Positions 32,797-43,748 are shown, counted from the first letter of the stretch. The stretch is DNA of 64,000 bases from Marchantia polymorpha subsp. ruderalis (GCA_037833965.1 AP031355.1:20051501-20115500), one strand, 5' to 3'. Numbers and translations: made by a program. Notes: a model not told the origin generated them from the sequence alone.

Positions 32797-35622
32797 TTCC
32801 TCATCCGGATACACCTCGTCTCCTTCCTCCTCAATGGAGCAGCAAGTGACGTAGCCCACAAAGTCTTCCGACGTTTCGGTCTCTGAAGTGCATGATGAGC
32901 TGGTCTCCCCTCCGGTTGTGTAACCGGAGGTGGTGGAAGGTGTTTCGCCCTCATGGGGTACCTTGGTCCACGGTACGGTAATGACAGTCGGAGGGTCCGC
33001 AGGGCTACGGAACTGTAATCTCTTCCTACTCCAGTCACACCTTGCTTTGGCATCGTATAGCCAAGGTCTGCCAAGCAGCACATCATAACCTTTCTTCATC
33101 AGAGGTTGCAGTATTATGTAGGACAGTTGAAAGTCCACTCCTCCAATGTTGGTTCTCACATTGCTCAACATTCCTAGTGGCATTCTGCGTGTTTGATCGG
33201 CCAGTCGCAATACTCGGGATGTAGGCTCGAAGGTCTGGAACCCCAAGGAGTTCGCTGTCTCCTCGGTCATGATATTCACGCCCGAGCCGGAGTCCACTGG
33301 TACCTTCTGAATGACACAGCCTCCGATCTCTACTTCGATCTCTGGAGGTCCCAGGTCTCCTCCTTCCACTCTGTACACAGCCGGAAGTTTCTCTTTTCGG
33401 GGTTTGCGTGGTCGGCGCAACGAAAGCATCAGCATCCTCCTGTACGTCTTATTGTCTTCCAACAACTGGTGGAAGGAAATATTTGCCCTCTGGCTCCCCA
33501 TGTCTTTCACTATGTCGTAGGGAGTGTTGGAAGTCACGGCCGGAATTTTCCCTGTACTCGCGGTCGGAAGGGGTGTAGGGGGCCTGACTGCCTTCCGGTC
33601 GTCGGATGTCATTCCGGCGCCCAGTGCTTCCTTGATGAGGTGACTCACCTCATCTTTGATGTCCGGAAGGTAACCTCGAGTCCGGAACTCTTCTGAATAC
33701 CTGTCCGCTTTTTCTGAGTTCTGCTCCGGCTGGGTGTTTCTCATAGCCGGAGGTGTACCCGGCCTTCTCCTCGGGCCTTCTCTAACTTCTTTAGACTTCC
33801 TCCTCTCTTCCCTACGCTCGAGGCGGCGAGTGTCCTCGTGGCCTTCTCCTTTCCTCTTCGAACTTCGGGTTTCTACCCGGCCGCACATTACTTCTTCCTC
33901 TGGCCATACTTCGTTTTCTTCAGCTGGGTCCAGACTCAGTTCTACCTGGTTGACCTGCACCTCTTCCTTGCCAGGTGTTGATACGAAACGCACGGCTGGC
34001 CTAGGGATTTGGGGCTGGTCACATTCGGCTGCTGTATGTCCAGACTTCTTGCAATTGCTGCACAATGGTGCATACCCCATTGGCTTCCTCGGGTGGGGAC
34101 AGCTTGGCGCGTAATGCCCCATGTCTCCGCAGTTGTAGCAACCATCGAATTGTGGTCGAGGTCGGTTGTGATTGCCTGGAGGTGCCATGCGTCTTGGTGG
34201 GAGTGTACCCGCCATTTCCCTCGGAACAAAGCGCGGTATATGCACCGGTGGGTTCGGAGTTGTAGCTGGAGCTGTCTGTACCGAGTAGGCGGTGTCCTCC
34301 ACCTGCTCAGCATAATACATAGGCGGCTCAGCATAATACATGGGGTTCTCCCACTGTGGTGCCCATTCGACCGCATTCACTGGGTAAGATGGCCTCGCGG
34401 ACATGCACTCCGTGTTGGCATGTCCCACCTGTCCGCACGTAGTACACCAGAGATTCGCTCGTTGTCTCGCAGGTGATTTACGTCGGTCTTGGCCTCCCAC
34501 TACATGAACTTTCAGGTCCGCAAAATTCTTCACCAGGTTGTCTACCTTGGCTGCGATGTCCCCTTGAGTCTTCACTGGGATTCCCTTACCTCGATCCTTC
34601 TTCTTGATCGCACTGCGTTTCTTCTTCCGTCTCTCTTCTTCTGAAGATGACGAGTCCTCTTCCTCTTCCGAGGAAGAACTTGATTCGGAGGAGCTTGATT
34701 CTTCTGTCGAGGAAGGCGAGTTCCTTCTCTTCCGACGTCCGCCTTGCGACTTCTTCTTCGTCGACCGTCGGTCGCGTCTTCGAGTGTCAAGGGTTGACGT
34801 CTCAAAGGTCTCCGCGGAAGCTATCACATCTTGGATTGTGTCAGTCTTGCCTCTCCTACAGAAGGTCTCCATTTCTCTTGAGAGCCCTGTCACATACCAA
34901 TCCACTGCCTGTTGTACCGAATACGGTTCTCCCGGGCCTGTCTTCGGAATTCGATCTAGGAGGTCTTGGAATCTCTCCGTGTAGTCTCGAAGATTCTCCT
35001 TCCGCTCGCGTCGAAGATTTCGAAGCCGGGTCAGAACTCGACTGTCATATCCGAGTTCGCGGAACCGCTTCAGAAACTTTTCCTTGAGCTGAGCCCAGGT
35101 CCGGATGCCAGTGGGGTCGGTGCTCTCATGGTTGTACCAGCTACGCGCTCGTCTGCGTAGCAGGCTAGGAAAGATTCGTAGTCTGTCTTCATCACTGGTC
35201 TCACGATTGGCGATGGAGACAGACTCGAAGAGCTTTATGTATGAATCTGCATCATCGTCGTCGCCCGTTCCCGTGTATCTTGGATACGAATGTTTGGTGG
35301 TAGGTTGGGAAAACACCTGGCGGAGATTGGCTTGATGTTCTGCCATCGGTGATCCTGTCGACGGACTGATCCTAGGTTGGCCAAACTCAGGAAGAGTTCC
35401 TGTCGGCGGGATGTCCAATAGAACTGTTAGCTCAATGCTCTCGGTAGGTGAACTGGAACGCCTTTGTCTTCCAGTAGTCGGTGATGGCGATCTTTCTGCA
35501 GAGTCCTCACCGGGGGTCTTCTTTTTAGTTCGCCGTTTTGTTTCCACGGCTTTTTCTGAATCTCGACGGAGTTTCCGCGTGGCTCTCGCACTCAGGTTTC
35601 CCACACTATCGCTCGTCGACAT
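32794..35622 (-). CDS. gag: Gag-protease polyprotein, 942 aa
   Basis: ATG at 35622, 45 bp after the PBS; stop TAG at 32794. Basic N-terminus; retrotransposon-gag capsid region at about 120-275 (RARSWYNHE near 158, TWAQLKEKFLKRF at 175-187); Ser/Glu-acidic and Lys-rich tract at about 285-347; three CCHC zinc knuckles at 393-406 (CTTCGQVGHANTEC), 495-508 and 521-534; charged linker; retropepsin-like protease with active site VDSGSGVNIM at 776-785 and the flap-side motif LLGRPW at 849-854. DSG replaces the more common DTG, as in many plant gypsy proteases. Gag forms the particle and binds RNA; protease cleaves the polyprotein. In frame with pol through the leaky TAG. Confidence 0.95.
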   Translation of the reverse strand: MSTSDSVGNLSARATRKLRRDSEKAVETKRRTKKKTPGEDSAERSPSPTTGRQRRSSSPTESIELTVLLDIPPTGTLPEFGQPRISPSTGSPMAEHQANLRQVFSQPTTKHSYPRYTGTGDDDDADSYIKLFESVSIANRETSDEDRLRIFPSLLRRRARSWYNHESTDPTGIRTWAQLKEKFLKRFRELGYDSRVLTRLRNLRRERKENLRDYTERFQDLLDRIPKTGPGEPYSVQQAVDWYVTGLSREMETFCRRGKTDTIQDVIASAETFETSTLDTRRRDRRSTKKKSQGGRRKRRNSPSSTEESSSSESSSSSEEEEDSSSSEEERRKKKRSAIKKKDRGKGIPVKTQGDIAAKVDNLVKNFADLKVHVVGGQDRRKSPARQRANLWCTTCGQVGHANTECMSARPSYPVNAVEWAPQWENPMYYAEPPMYYAEQVEDTAYSVQTAPATTPNPPVHIPRFVPREMAGTLPPRRMAPPGNHNRPRPQFDGCYNCGDMGHYAPSCPHPRKPMGYAPLCSNCKKSGHTAAECDQPQIPRPAVRFVSTPGKEEVQVNQVELSLDPAEENEVWPEEEVMCGRVETRSSKRKGEGHEDTRRLERREERRKSKEVREGPRRRPGTPPAMRNTQPEQNSEKADRYSEEFRTRGYLPDIKDEVSHLIKEALGAGMTSDDRKAVRPPTPLPTASTGKIPAVTSNTPYDIVKDMGSQRANISFHQLLEDNKTYRRMLMLSLRRPRKPRKEKLPAVYRVEGGDLGPPEIEVEIGGCVIQKVPVDSGSGVNIMTEETANSLGFQTFEPTSRVLRLADQTRRMPLGMLSNVRTNIGGVDFQLSYIILQPLMKKGYDVLLGRPWLYDAKARCDWSRKRLQFRSPADPPTVITVPWTKVPHEGETPSTTSGYTTGGETSSSCTSETETSEDFVGYVTCCSIEEEGDEVYPDEE

Positions 35623-35666
35623 TCACCGAGCATTGCTGCTCAAGGTTTCTGGTGTTGACGCACTGT

Positions 35667-35683
35667 CCCCGGCAGCGGCGCCT
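35667..35683 (-). other. Primer-binding site, tRNA-Asp-like
   Basis: Sense sequence AGGCGCCGCTGCCGGGG. The complement of the plant tRNA-Asp 3' end, as I recall it, is TGGCGCCGTTGCCGGGG: 15 of 17 match, with the first base (complement of the CCA terminal A) mismatched. It lies 23 nt from the 5' LTR end instead of directly beside it, an offset reminiscent of Athila-type elements. Confidence 0.65.
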
Positions 35684-36622
35684 AAAAAGAAGTTGTCGGC
35701 TCCTTATGTAATAACCCACCAAAGGCTAAAACTGCAGTATGGTGGTAAAAAGATCGAACCCACAGGGACAGAGGCAACACACAGAGTAAAAGTGTCACAT
35801 TTAACAGACTTTTGGTAGAGTTTGAATTCTAGGCAACTGTCACTCCCAGAAATACTGTAGTGCTCGACTCGGAGGCTCGACTCGGAGGAGGAACTCAACT
35901 CGGAGGATGCTCGGAGGATGCACGGTACAGCTTGGTCACTCAACACACACACACACACCTGAAACTGGCAAAAAGCACAACTCGGAGGTCGGTCAGGACC
36001 TCCGCTTCGGATTTCAGGAGGAAAGTGTCTCGCAAGTTCACTCAGAGGTTCTGCAGGAAGTGCCTCCCACTCCGGCTTTTACTGCCCTTCCGCCAGGAAC
36101 TAGCGGGGGTACCCGGACTGGACTTCTCACTTCGGAACGAAGCCTCTACGTACGCCGTGGACGTCACCCTCGACTATCACACAAAACGCAGGGAGTGCAG
36201 ACCCGACTGAGAACTTACTGAAAACACGATCCAGTAACACACACACAACCTGAATTACAAACCAAGGTTTACACGAAGTAATGAAACTTCACATTGGCAT
36301 TCAGGGGAAACTTCCCGTAGGAGTACAATCAGGATATGTCACCCGAAGGAGTAAGGGGGAACTGTTCAAGTATCTAACTCGCAGCCGGCTCTGAGTATCA
36401 GAAATCACCCGCAGGTGCAGATCCGCACTACTCAAGTCTCTAACCGGGTACTAGCTCTGAACATTCAGCCGAAGGCCTTCAACTACAACATACGGTAACT
36501 TCGCTATGCTGCAGCTTCTCTACGTGGTGCCAGGACCAAAATGCACAAACACGCCAAGAAAGTGAGTTCCTGATCTGCACTTCCGAAACTGGAAGAGTCC
36601 CAAGGCAAAACGCCTTGATCTA

Positions 36623-36629
36623 CTTTATA
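36623..36629 (-). promoter_or_regulatory. TATA box, 5' LTR of F (likely genomic promoter)
   Basis: TATAAAG on the minus strand, at the same place as in the 3' LTR. It is the best candidate for the promoter of full-length gag-pol RNA. The hairpin CAAGGC-GTTTT-GCCTTG follows at about 36595-36611, close to the expected start site. Confidence 0.6.
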
Positions 36630-36662
36630 CTCCCAAAAGATCCCAACTAGCACTACGCTATC

Positions 36663-39218
36663 CTATCTACCACTCGCAGCATCTGCGCGAAACCAAACTA
36701 CTCTACTGCACTCAGCAGATCCGGTGCTGCGCCTCCTGCGCGCCGGACTGCTCCGCTTACTGTCTCTACCTTGCCAGTCTTCCGACCGGCTGCGTAACCC
36801 CAGGCGTCGGAGCGCTGCAGTGACTTCCGACTGCAAGTGCGCCATAGTGTCGCGCGCACCCGACAAGAAAGTTTCTAATTTTCTTGCCACTCGCCGCCGA
36901 CTCCGACTGTCACCTTCCGTCAATGCCGCCGCCCGAAGCTCGAACTCCCGGAGTGTAACCCTCTCTTGAGCTGCCACCTCCCAATGGGTGTATCCGTTTA
37001 GACAACGAGTCACCCGTGCCGCCAACTCTTCTCGTGCCCTGCAGCTGCTCTCCACCTCTGCCAGCTGCATTTCTAAATCCGCACGTTGTGCCCTCAAATC
37101 CGAGCACTCGGTTTGCAAGTTGCACAACAACTCCTCATCCTCCTTGTGGGCTCGTTGACTTTCCTCTAAGGCGCGCGTCTGGCGCGCAAGCTCGGCTGCT
37201 AGGACTTTGTTCTGTCTCCGCTCCTCCTGCAGTTCCGACTCGATCTTTGCCCGTATTAGTTCGGCCTCCGCCTGACTCTTCGTCGCCGCATCCTCCTTCT
37301 GCTGCTGCAAGGCTTGGTACAGCTTCTGGGTGACCGCCAGGTGTTGTCGGAGAGCGGTGTTCCTATCCACATATACTCCGCATCTAGAGGCCCACCTTGC
37401 CACCTTGCTCCTCGTCCTTCGCCTGATTGTCTCCACATAAGACTGCGGTTTTAAGGCACTTGCGTATTTGGATGTCTTGCGATCCAGATATCGCAGGAGT
37501 GGAACTATCTGTTCGCACAGCACCCCTGTTGGCGTTTTCTGCACCGAATCCTCTTCTTGCTCTTCCGAGCTCGTCTCATCCTCAGTCTCGAGGATTTCAG
37601 TCGCCACCGAATCCCTTGGCGACTCCCTGGAACTGTGGCGCGCAGCAGCTTCTGCTGCGACTGCTGCTCCACTGCCTGCTAAAATATCCAGGGCAGTGGG
37701 AGATCCCACTGCTTGAGCCCCTGTTCCGGCTCGATCTTCGGTTTGTGAAGGGGTCGACGCCGCAGTGACTTTTGTCACTCTTGCACCGCCCGCTTCTGCT
37801 GCCTGTCCTTCCGGCGCAATCTGCGCGGAAGGTGTCCTTGCTGAAGGTGCGTCCGCCGAAGGCGTCCGCACACTGGTCGTTGGCCCCATACGTCTCGCAG
37901 TCGGCGAATCCGGCTGACTCTCTGTTGTCCGACTCGCAGTCGGCCGACCAGCAGTTGTCCGACTGGGAGTCGGATACACCCTGCGCGTCTTGACTCCACT
38001 TGGCCTGTTTGCTGGTGGCGTTCTTTCAGAAGTGCCTTCCGCCGAAGACGACCCTCTGAGGATTGTTGGCTCGTCAGCCAAACTCTCTTCCGCTTCCGGC
38101 CTGCTGTCCGGTTCAACGCGCCGTTCAGTTGGCCTTCCTTCCGTCTGTCGACCTTCAGTCATCCGACTCGCAGTCGGCCGGTCGTCAGTCCGTCCATCTC
38201 CTCCCGAAGGCCGTGGTGCCTTCTGTGCAGAGGTTTCTGCCGTCTTCCCTAGGACCTGAGCAATTATCTCTTCCTGCGTGAGATTCCGCCGGGTCGGAGT
38301 TCGCCTGGTCTCCTCAGTAACAGTTGGCATTCTGCGTGCCCTCTGTTTTGGTCGACTATGAGGCTCGGGGGTGGGCCGACCACGAGTCGGCGCAGCTGGT
38401 ACTTCCGGCTGCTTGTCCTCAGGTCTCTCATCCCACTTCCGCTTGCGCGGAATGCGCTCACTTCGACGTTCTTCTGCTGCTCTGGCTGGAGCCGGAGCCG
38501 GAGGCGTACTGGCAGGTTCCTCGTCCGGATCCGTGTCTACTTCGGCCTCCCTCGAATATCTACCTGGATAAGACCGGCTCAGCTGCGGAAACCGAGTTTT
38601 CTCAGCATTCGTCAAACATCCCATCGCCCGGTAAAACACGATTAAGTAAGGCGATAGATGATTGAGCGTTCCTCCCCTCTCTTCTTGCGCATGTTGGCGC
38701 GTCACCTTCCACAGGAGCCGTGCCCAATGCACCGGAGCTCCTGACAACACTAGCTCCACGAACTCTACCTGCCAACCATGCATGTAAGCGGTCTTGGTCG
38801 GCTGCAATATCTGCAGCAATGCTGTCGCGACATTTCTCCGCAATCGATCCTTGTAATCCCGAGTCCGGAAACCGTTCTTGGGATGTCTAGCCACCTTGAA
38901 GAGCTCATTGTAAGAGACTTCTTCCTCCTGGGACACTTTCACGCTGTCGGCCTCGAAGAGGAGATCCCCTTCCTCGCCGGCACACCTACCCAACACCTGC
39001 GCCCAATTGCAAATTTCCCATCTCTCTGGGTGTGGGCGAAATCCGCGAGAAGGCTTGTGTCTCTCTTGCAGATACTCGCGCACCATCTCCGGACACGTCC
39101 AATTCCACCCCCAGAGGAGAAAATCGAGCTTCAGCCTCGTCAGCACATCGTGAAATGCGCGTAGACCGATCTGCGGCACCCTGAGTGGAGACACTCGCAG
39201 TTGGGGAACCTTCGACAT
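36663..39218 (-). CDS. LTR-embedded 851-aa ORF, 5' LTR of F (intact)
   Basis: Identical to the 3' LTR copy except for two residues (His for Arg in the coiled coil near residue 691, Pro for Ser near residue 290). In the 5' LTR the ORF lies upstream of the inferred transcription start, so it could only be made from a separate U3 promoter or from neighbouring transcription; the 3' LTR copy is the one carried by genomic RNA. About 1.35 kb of U3 precedes the ATG, enough for an independent promoter, but I see no clear TATA box near it. Confidence 0.85.
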   Translation of the reverse strand: MSKVPQLRVSPLRVPQIGLRAFHDVLTRLKLDFLLWGWNWTCPEMVREYLQERHKPSRGFRPHPERWEICNWAQVLGRCAGEEGDLLFEADSVKVSQEEEVSYNELFKVARHPKNGFRTRDYKDRLRRNVATALLQILQPTKTAYMHGWQVEFVELVLSGAPVHWARLLWKVTRQHAQEERGGTLNHLSPYLIVFYRAMGCLTNAEKTRFPQLSRSYPGRYSREAEVDTDPDEEPASTPPAPAPARAAEERRSERIPRKRKWDERPEDKQPEVPAAPTRGRPTPEPHSRPKQRARRMPTVTEETRRTPTRRNLTQEEIIAQVLGKTAETSAQKAPRPSGGDGRTDDRPTASRMTEGRQTEGRPTERRVEPDSRPEAEESLADEPTILRGSSSAEGTSERTPPANRPSGVKTRRVYPTPSRTTAGRPTASRTTESQPDSPTARRMGPTTSVRTPSADAPSARTPSAQIAPEGQAAEAGGARVTKVTAASTPSQTEDRAGTGAQAVGSPTALDILAGSGAAVAAEAAARHSSRESPRDSVATEILETEDETSSEEQEEDSVQKTPTGVLCEQIVPLLRYLDRKTSKYASALKPQSYVETIRRRTRSKVARWASRCGVYVDRNTALRQHLAVTQKLYQALQQQKEDAATKSQAEAELIRAKIESELQEERRQNKVLAAELARQTRALEESQRAHKEDEELLCNLQTECSDLRAQRADLEMQLAEVESSCRAREELAARVTRCLNGYTHWEVAAQERVTLREFELRAAALTEGDSRSRRRVARKLETFLSGARDTMAHLQSEVTAALRRLGLRSRSEDWQGRDSKRSSPARRRRSTGSAECSRVVWFRADAASGR

Positions 39219-40573
39219 TGCGTTGCCTGCACACCCAAACGTTCTCCCTTTCGCTCACTCTCTCACAATCGCCACTGCGCGTCGGCCACTCAAGCACTGA
39301 CTGCTCACTCTCTCTGCGCTCGTTCAAGATCGCTACTCCCAATTCTTTCAAGGTCCGCCAAGATCCTTGCGCAACTCGTCTCCGCACTCTCTACTCTCAC
39401 TGCAGGTCGCTCCGCCCTTGCGCGTAATCTTGGAACTGGAAATTGCAAAGTCAAGAATGAGGGAATGAGACTGGAGCGCAGTCTTTTCTTCTCCGATTTC
39501 AAGAACGTCCAACGTTCTTACTGGTTGCAACGTACGCAGCCGGCTATACGGCTTAACGGTTCGCCCTTTGCATGCGCGAATTCACGTCTCCGCATTGCGC
39601 GCATTCGCATGCTTAAACGTTGAATTCTCCCGCCGCCGCCACCTTCCGGACTCGAGTCCGCTGCAGGGTATACGTCGGCCCTGTTGTCTTTTCCTAACCC
39701 GCCCTTCTCCGGAGGCGTGTCGCCGCTGGTGCGTTCATTATCCGTCGGCGCCTTGCTGGAGGCGCACATCCAGCCGGAGCGAATTACGCCGGCGCGCAGT
39801 CGTACCGCCTATTTTGTCCTTTATGTCTCGTCCGTTGCTGCCAGCGCATATCCGTCAGCGCAACTCATGCCAGCGCATCCGGCCGTCAGCGCCACGTCGG
39901 AGGCGTACATCCGACCGGCGCTTTCCTTCCATGAACAGCCGCCAAGGGCGCTTCCGACTCTGAGTTGGTTTCCTCCTGTGAGCGCGTGATTCCGCCGAAG
40001 GCGCATCGCCGAGGGCGTACGGGAATCCTTTCCGGCTGTGAACCCTAGCGCGAACGGCGCATGTCCGGCTACGAGTTTTCCGACGCTCATAACTTCTCCA
40101 TTCCTGATCCATCTCCGGCGCTCTTGGACTCGTTAGAACGAGCGTCCCGAGCTCTTTCTAATGCAACTCCAACCAACTGGATCTACCGTGTATCCCGATT
40201 GTTATGAAGGTTTTCCCTTTCCGCGCTAGCGGCGCTTCGCCGAAGGCGCACTCATGGTCGGATGCCTTTAGAGGTCCGGGCCCTTCTCCTGACGTCTTTA
40301 GCAAAACCTCCTCCTGAGGTGTCTGCGCCGGAAGCGTAGCTTCCTTATACGCTAGAGGCGCGTGAGTAGAGACACCTTAAAAAGGAGCTTTTGCCGAAGG
40401 CGCCGAAGACGTTGGCGTTGGTACATCCGACTACGTGATTCTTTGTGCCCTCGTGACGATCTCATCAATCCACTCTATTTAGCGTACCCTTCTCTAGCTA
40501 CAAACACTGCTTTGGTACTAGTTTTCTAAAATTGTTTAAATTCTGCAAAAAAAACAAAAAGCGTGTTACCACA

Positions 40574-40778
40574 ATACTGCAGCAAACGAAGACATCGATC
40601 AAAAGAAGAATGAATGTTTCATAACGACGAGTAAGACATGGCCGAATCAAAGGACGCATAGCTCACAAACTTTAGACTTGTTCAAAACCTTAGCACTTCC
40701 CAGCGTTGACTCGACAGTGATGAAATTCTGTGGAAGTAGTGGAGGCCTATAATTGTCTCCGCGCAGGTGGTATATATT
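40574..40778. repeat. Host fragment between F and D (unit 2, block U)
   Basis: Starts with ATACT (right target duplication of F). From about 40650 it matches 11655-11775 and 63475-63598. It ends with ATATT (40774-40778), the left target duplication of D. No gene. Confidence 0.85.
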
Positions 40779-41193
40779 TGTGGTACCCCACTTTTGGTAA
40801 TTTTGAGGAAATTAAAACATTTTTGGAAAACTGTACCCCAACAGCAATGTAAATAGCCTTCGGTGCATCAAAACAGAGTGAATTCGGAAGATTGCAGAGA
40901 TTCTCGAGGGTGAATCGTAGAATCTAGGAGTTGGGTGCAGCGGTAAGGACGGGCACCACCCTCCCTGCGGGCTCTGCAGTTAGGATCCCTACGGCGCAAG
41001 GCGCAAAACCCGCCTTCGGCGCTGCGTCCGCGGCGGTAGGGAAATCCTTCATATTTAGGTCAACCCCCAAACGTCTTGACTTAGTTTGGGTCTCGTTGAA
41101 AAGAGCTCGATGCGCTGATTCCAACGAGCCCAAGAACGCCAACAACGGATGAGGACTCCGGGAGTTATGAAGGTTGTAAGATACTCAGCTCTT

Positions 41194-41645
41194 CGCCTGC
41201 GCACAGGCGGAGAAGTTTTGTACTATGCGCGGACGAAGGAAGTCCGCCTGCGCACAGGCGAAATAGGGTTTTGAGGTGGCGCGAAGTTCGCCTACGCACA
41301 GGTGTGCGCCTGTGCACAGGCGCTTCGGCGTCGGCGGGAAATCCGCCTTGGGCCCTAGAAATGCGCCTTGTGAGGTAGAAATTGTACGGCGCCTTCTGCG
41401 CCAGCGCAACGCCGCGGACGAGCAAGGAGCCGCCAGAATAGTAAAATCCGTACGGACCGTGCGGACTGTACGGACGGATGGATGCACTCTTGGATGGACG
41501 GAGTTGCGGCGGCGAGAGCGCCGACAGAAAGACAAGGAACGGACAGTCTGGACGGAGTCGGTTGACCGCGGTCAACGCCTTCCGCGCCAGCGCATCGACG
41601 CGGACGGACTTCGCCTGCGCACAGGCGAGCGCCTGTGCACAGGAG
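41194..41645. repeat. Cluster of 16-bp GC palindromes CGCCTGnGCACAGGCG
   Basis: Copies at 41194-41209, 41245-41260, about 41290-41305, 41307-41322 (perfect palindrome CGCCTGTGCACAGGCG), 41612-41627 and about 41630-41645. They lie in the U3 part of D, and another partial copy occurs at about 43314 inside the ORF. This type is not obvious in the other LTR copies, which instead carry CGCC-GAA-GGCG. Confidence 0.75.
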
Positions 41646-42238
41646 GGTGAAGTTCCGCGCCGGCGGAGAATCCGCCGAGGAGTCCGCCTGCGCGCAGACG
41701 GGAGTTCAACTTTTGTCCGACATGCGGACACGCGCGCCGAGGCAGAAGAGGATTGGCTGAGGAGCGGTACGAACGAGTGTACCGCGCAAGGCGGAAAATC
41801 CGCCTTCGGCGCTGCGCACCCATGTCCGCGGCGTAGTACGCTCGCGGAGTTCAAATTCGCCCATTCGAGCGTGAGAGTTTAATCGGCGACGGCGGAGCGT
41901 GAAGCCGCGCGTGAGAGCGGAGACCGTTTCAGCGTAGAGCCGGCGCGGCCATCAATTGAGTCGTCCTCCACGAGCAAGAGCCGACCATGACCTTCGACCG
42001 GGAGGCGGAGAGCGTCCCATTCTTGAATTCGCGATTCCATTCTCTAGTGCGAGCTGCGCGCGTCCATCTGCTGGCTGCTAAGCATTCTCGACATCGCTGC
42101 GCAGAGGATTTCTTGGTGATTGAGGGAGAAGTGAGTGCGCATGATTTGGAATTGAGGGCGATTAGAGTTTGCCGAGGAAGAAAGGAGCTCGAGCGGAGCG
42201 GAAGTAGAATGAGCGAGCGGGCGAACTCCAAGAACGCA

Positions 42239-43402
42239 ATGACGAGACCGGGCCGATTGCGGATGCTGCCGCTCCGTCTACCACAGAACGGGCTGCGCGC
42301 TTTCGAGGAGCGCCTGATAGCAAGAAAGCTTGATTTCTTGCTATGGGGATGGAACTACATCTGTGGGGATATGGTGCGCGAGTGGCTAGAGCCACAGGGA
42401 CCACCTTCGCGCGGATTGCGTCCGCATGTTGATCGGTGGACGGTCCAAGATTGGGCGCAGGCATTGGGGAGATGTGCCGGCATGCCAGGGCACCTCCTCT
42501 TCGATAGTGAGAGCGTCAAGGTGACCAAGCAGGAAGAGGCACAATTCGTGGAGCTGTTCAAGAAGGGGAAGTTTACCAAGAATGGGTACAAGACCCGCGA
42601 TTACAAGGATCGATTCCGCCGGACTTTGTCCGCGGCGCTGCTGCAATTACTACAGCCACACCGCGCCTGCTACATCACATTGTGGCAGGTCTCTTTTGTG
42701 GAGTGCATCATCGAGGGAACTCCAATTCACTGGGCGAGCATCCTGCACAGGGTGATGCGACAGCACGCTTTTGAGGAGAAGGGGGGAACTCTAAACCATC
42801 TCTCTCCTTTCCTCATCAATTTTTATCGACAGCGGAATTGTTTGACAGCGGCGGAGCTTGCGCGTTTTCCGCCGTTGTCCGTCGACCATCTTGGAAGGTA
42901 TGTGCGGGAGAATGAGGTCGACACTTATGCAGAGGAGTCACCGACTTCTACTCCGTCAAGGAGGAGGGACGAAGGGAGGAATACTCCTGCAGCACGAGCG
43001 CCGCGGAAGCGGCGATGGAGAGAGGAGTCCGAAGAAGAGCAGCATCAAGAACCCTCTGCTCCCATTCGACCGCGGCCGTTGTACGAATCATACAGCCGGC
43101 CGAAGCAGAAGGCGCGCAGGCTGGTGTTACCAGCCAACAGCGCGGACACGGCGACGATTGCCACAGAGAAAGGAAGTGCGTCGCCAGAGAAGAACGAGGG
43201 AGCGCGGACGTCCGCAGGAGCAACGGACCACGCTGCAGCCTCGACGGACGGAAGGCCGCCTACGGGCCAAGGGCCTCCGGAGTTACCACGTGCGTTGCGG
43301 ACAGGTGTTCCGTCTGCGCACAGGCGAGCCTCCGCGGACAGACGACCACAAGCGGACGTGGACCTATGTGGTAACCCACTTTTTGTTTTTTGTCGGAACT
43401 AA
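42239..43402 (+). pseudogene. Diverged LTR-embedded ORF, 5' half only (element D)
   Basis: The ATG at 42239 aligns with the ORF start of the other copies; the frame is also open upstream to 41987. Residues 5-230 align with the N-terminal domain at roughly half identity: LDFLLWGWNY, DMVREWLE, KTRDYKDRFRR, LLQLLQPHR, GGTLNHLSPFLI. The linker follows, with a PRKRRWREE basic patch matching RIPRKRKW. At 43367 the frame enters the second LTR start and stops at 43402, so the C-terminal coiled coil is missing and the last 12 codons are foreign. Conservation of the domain while the surrounding U3 has diverged points to past selection on the protein. Confidence 0.75.
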
Positions 43403-43748
43403 AACATTTTTGAATAGTAAGTACCGCGGCAGCAGCTGTAAATAGTAATCCGTACGCGAAAACAGAGTAAAAAGAGGATCGAGGACAGTCAAGGGGTTTT
43501 GGGCTTAGGCCACAGTGAGACGCTTGGGACGGAACGGGCGGTTCATGCTGTAGGATCCGCTTCGAGCACCTTCGGCGGTAGATCACTCATAACTTTCTCA
43601 ATTCGTAACGCTTTGAGTTATTTTGGGTCTTGTTGGAAAAAGCTCGACGCGTTGGTTCCAACGAGCCCAAGAACTTGTGAAACGGATGAGAGGTCACTAA
43701 GTTATGAGTGGCAGAAGTTTCTGATATAGAGGGGCCTACGGCCTGTGG

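Larger units (their letters stand above)
25049..40573 (-). mobile_element. Element F: complete Ty3/gypsy retrotransposon, 15.5 kb
   Basis: Full-length minus-strand element: 5' LTR 40573-35707, PBS, gag-protease, leaky stop, RT-RNase H-integrase, PPT, 3' LTR 29915-25049. It is flanked by the 5-bp duplication ATACT (25044-25048 and 40574-40578). The two 4,867-bp LTRs differ at only four sites that I found by eye (25986/36644, 26489/37147, 27693/38351, 29054/39712), so insertion is recent. Internal region 29916-35706 (5.8 kb). RT and integrase motifs, the lack of a chromodomain, the long LTRs and the tRNA-Asp-like PBS point to the Athila/Tat (OTA) side of Ty3/gypsy; the exact clade needs a tree. 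All genes look intact, so it may be autonomous. Confidence 0.95.
35707..40573 (-). repeat. 5' LTR of element F
   Basis: Sense TGTGGTAACACGC at 40573 to GGTTATTACA at 35707, 4,867 bp, the same length as the 3' LTR and as solo LTR E. Outer flank is host ATACT (40574-40578). Transcription of the element should start here, downstream of the TATA box at 36629-36623, leaving about 0.9 kb of R-U5 leader before the PBS. Confidence 0.95.
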
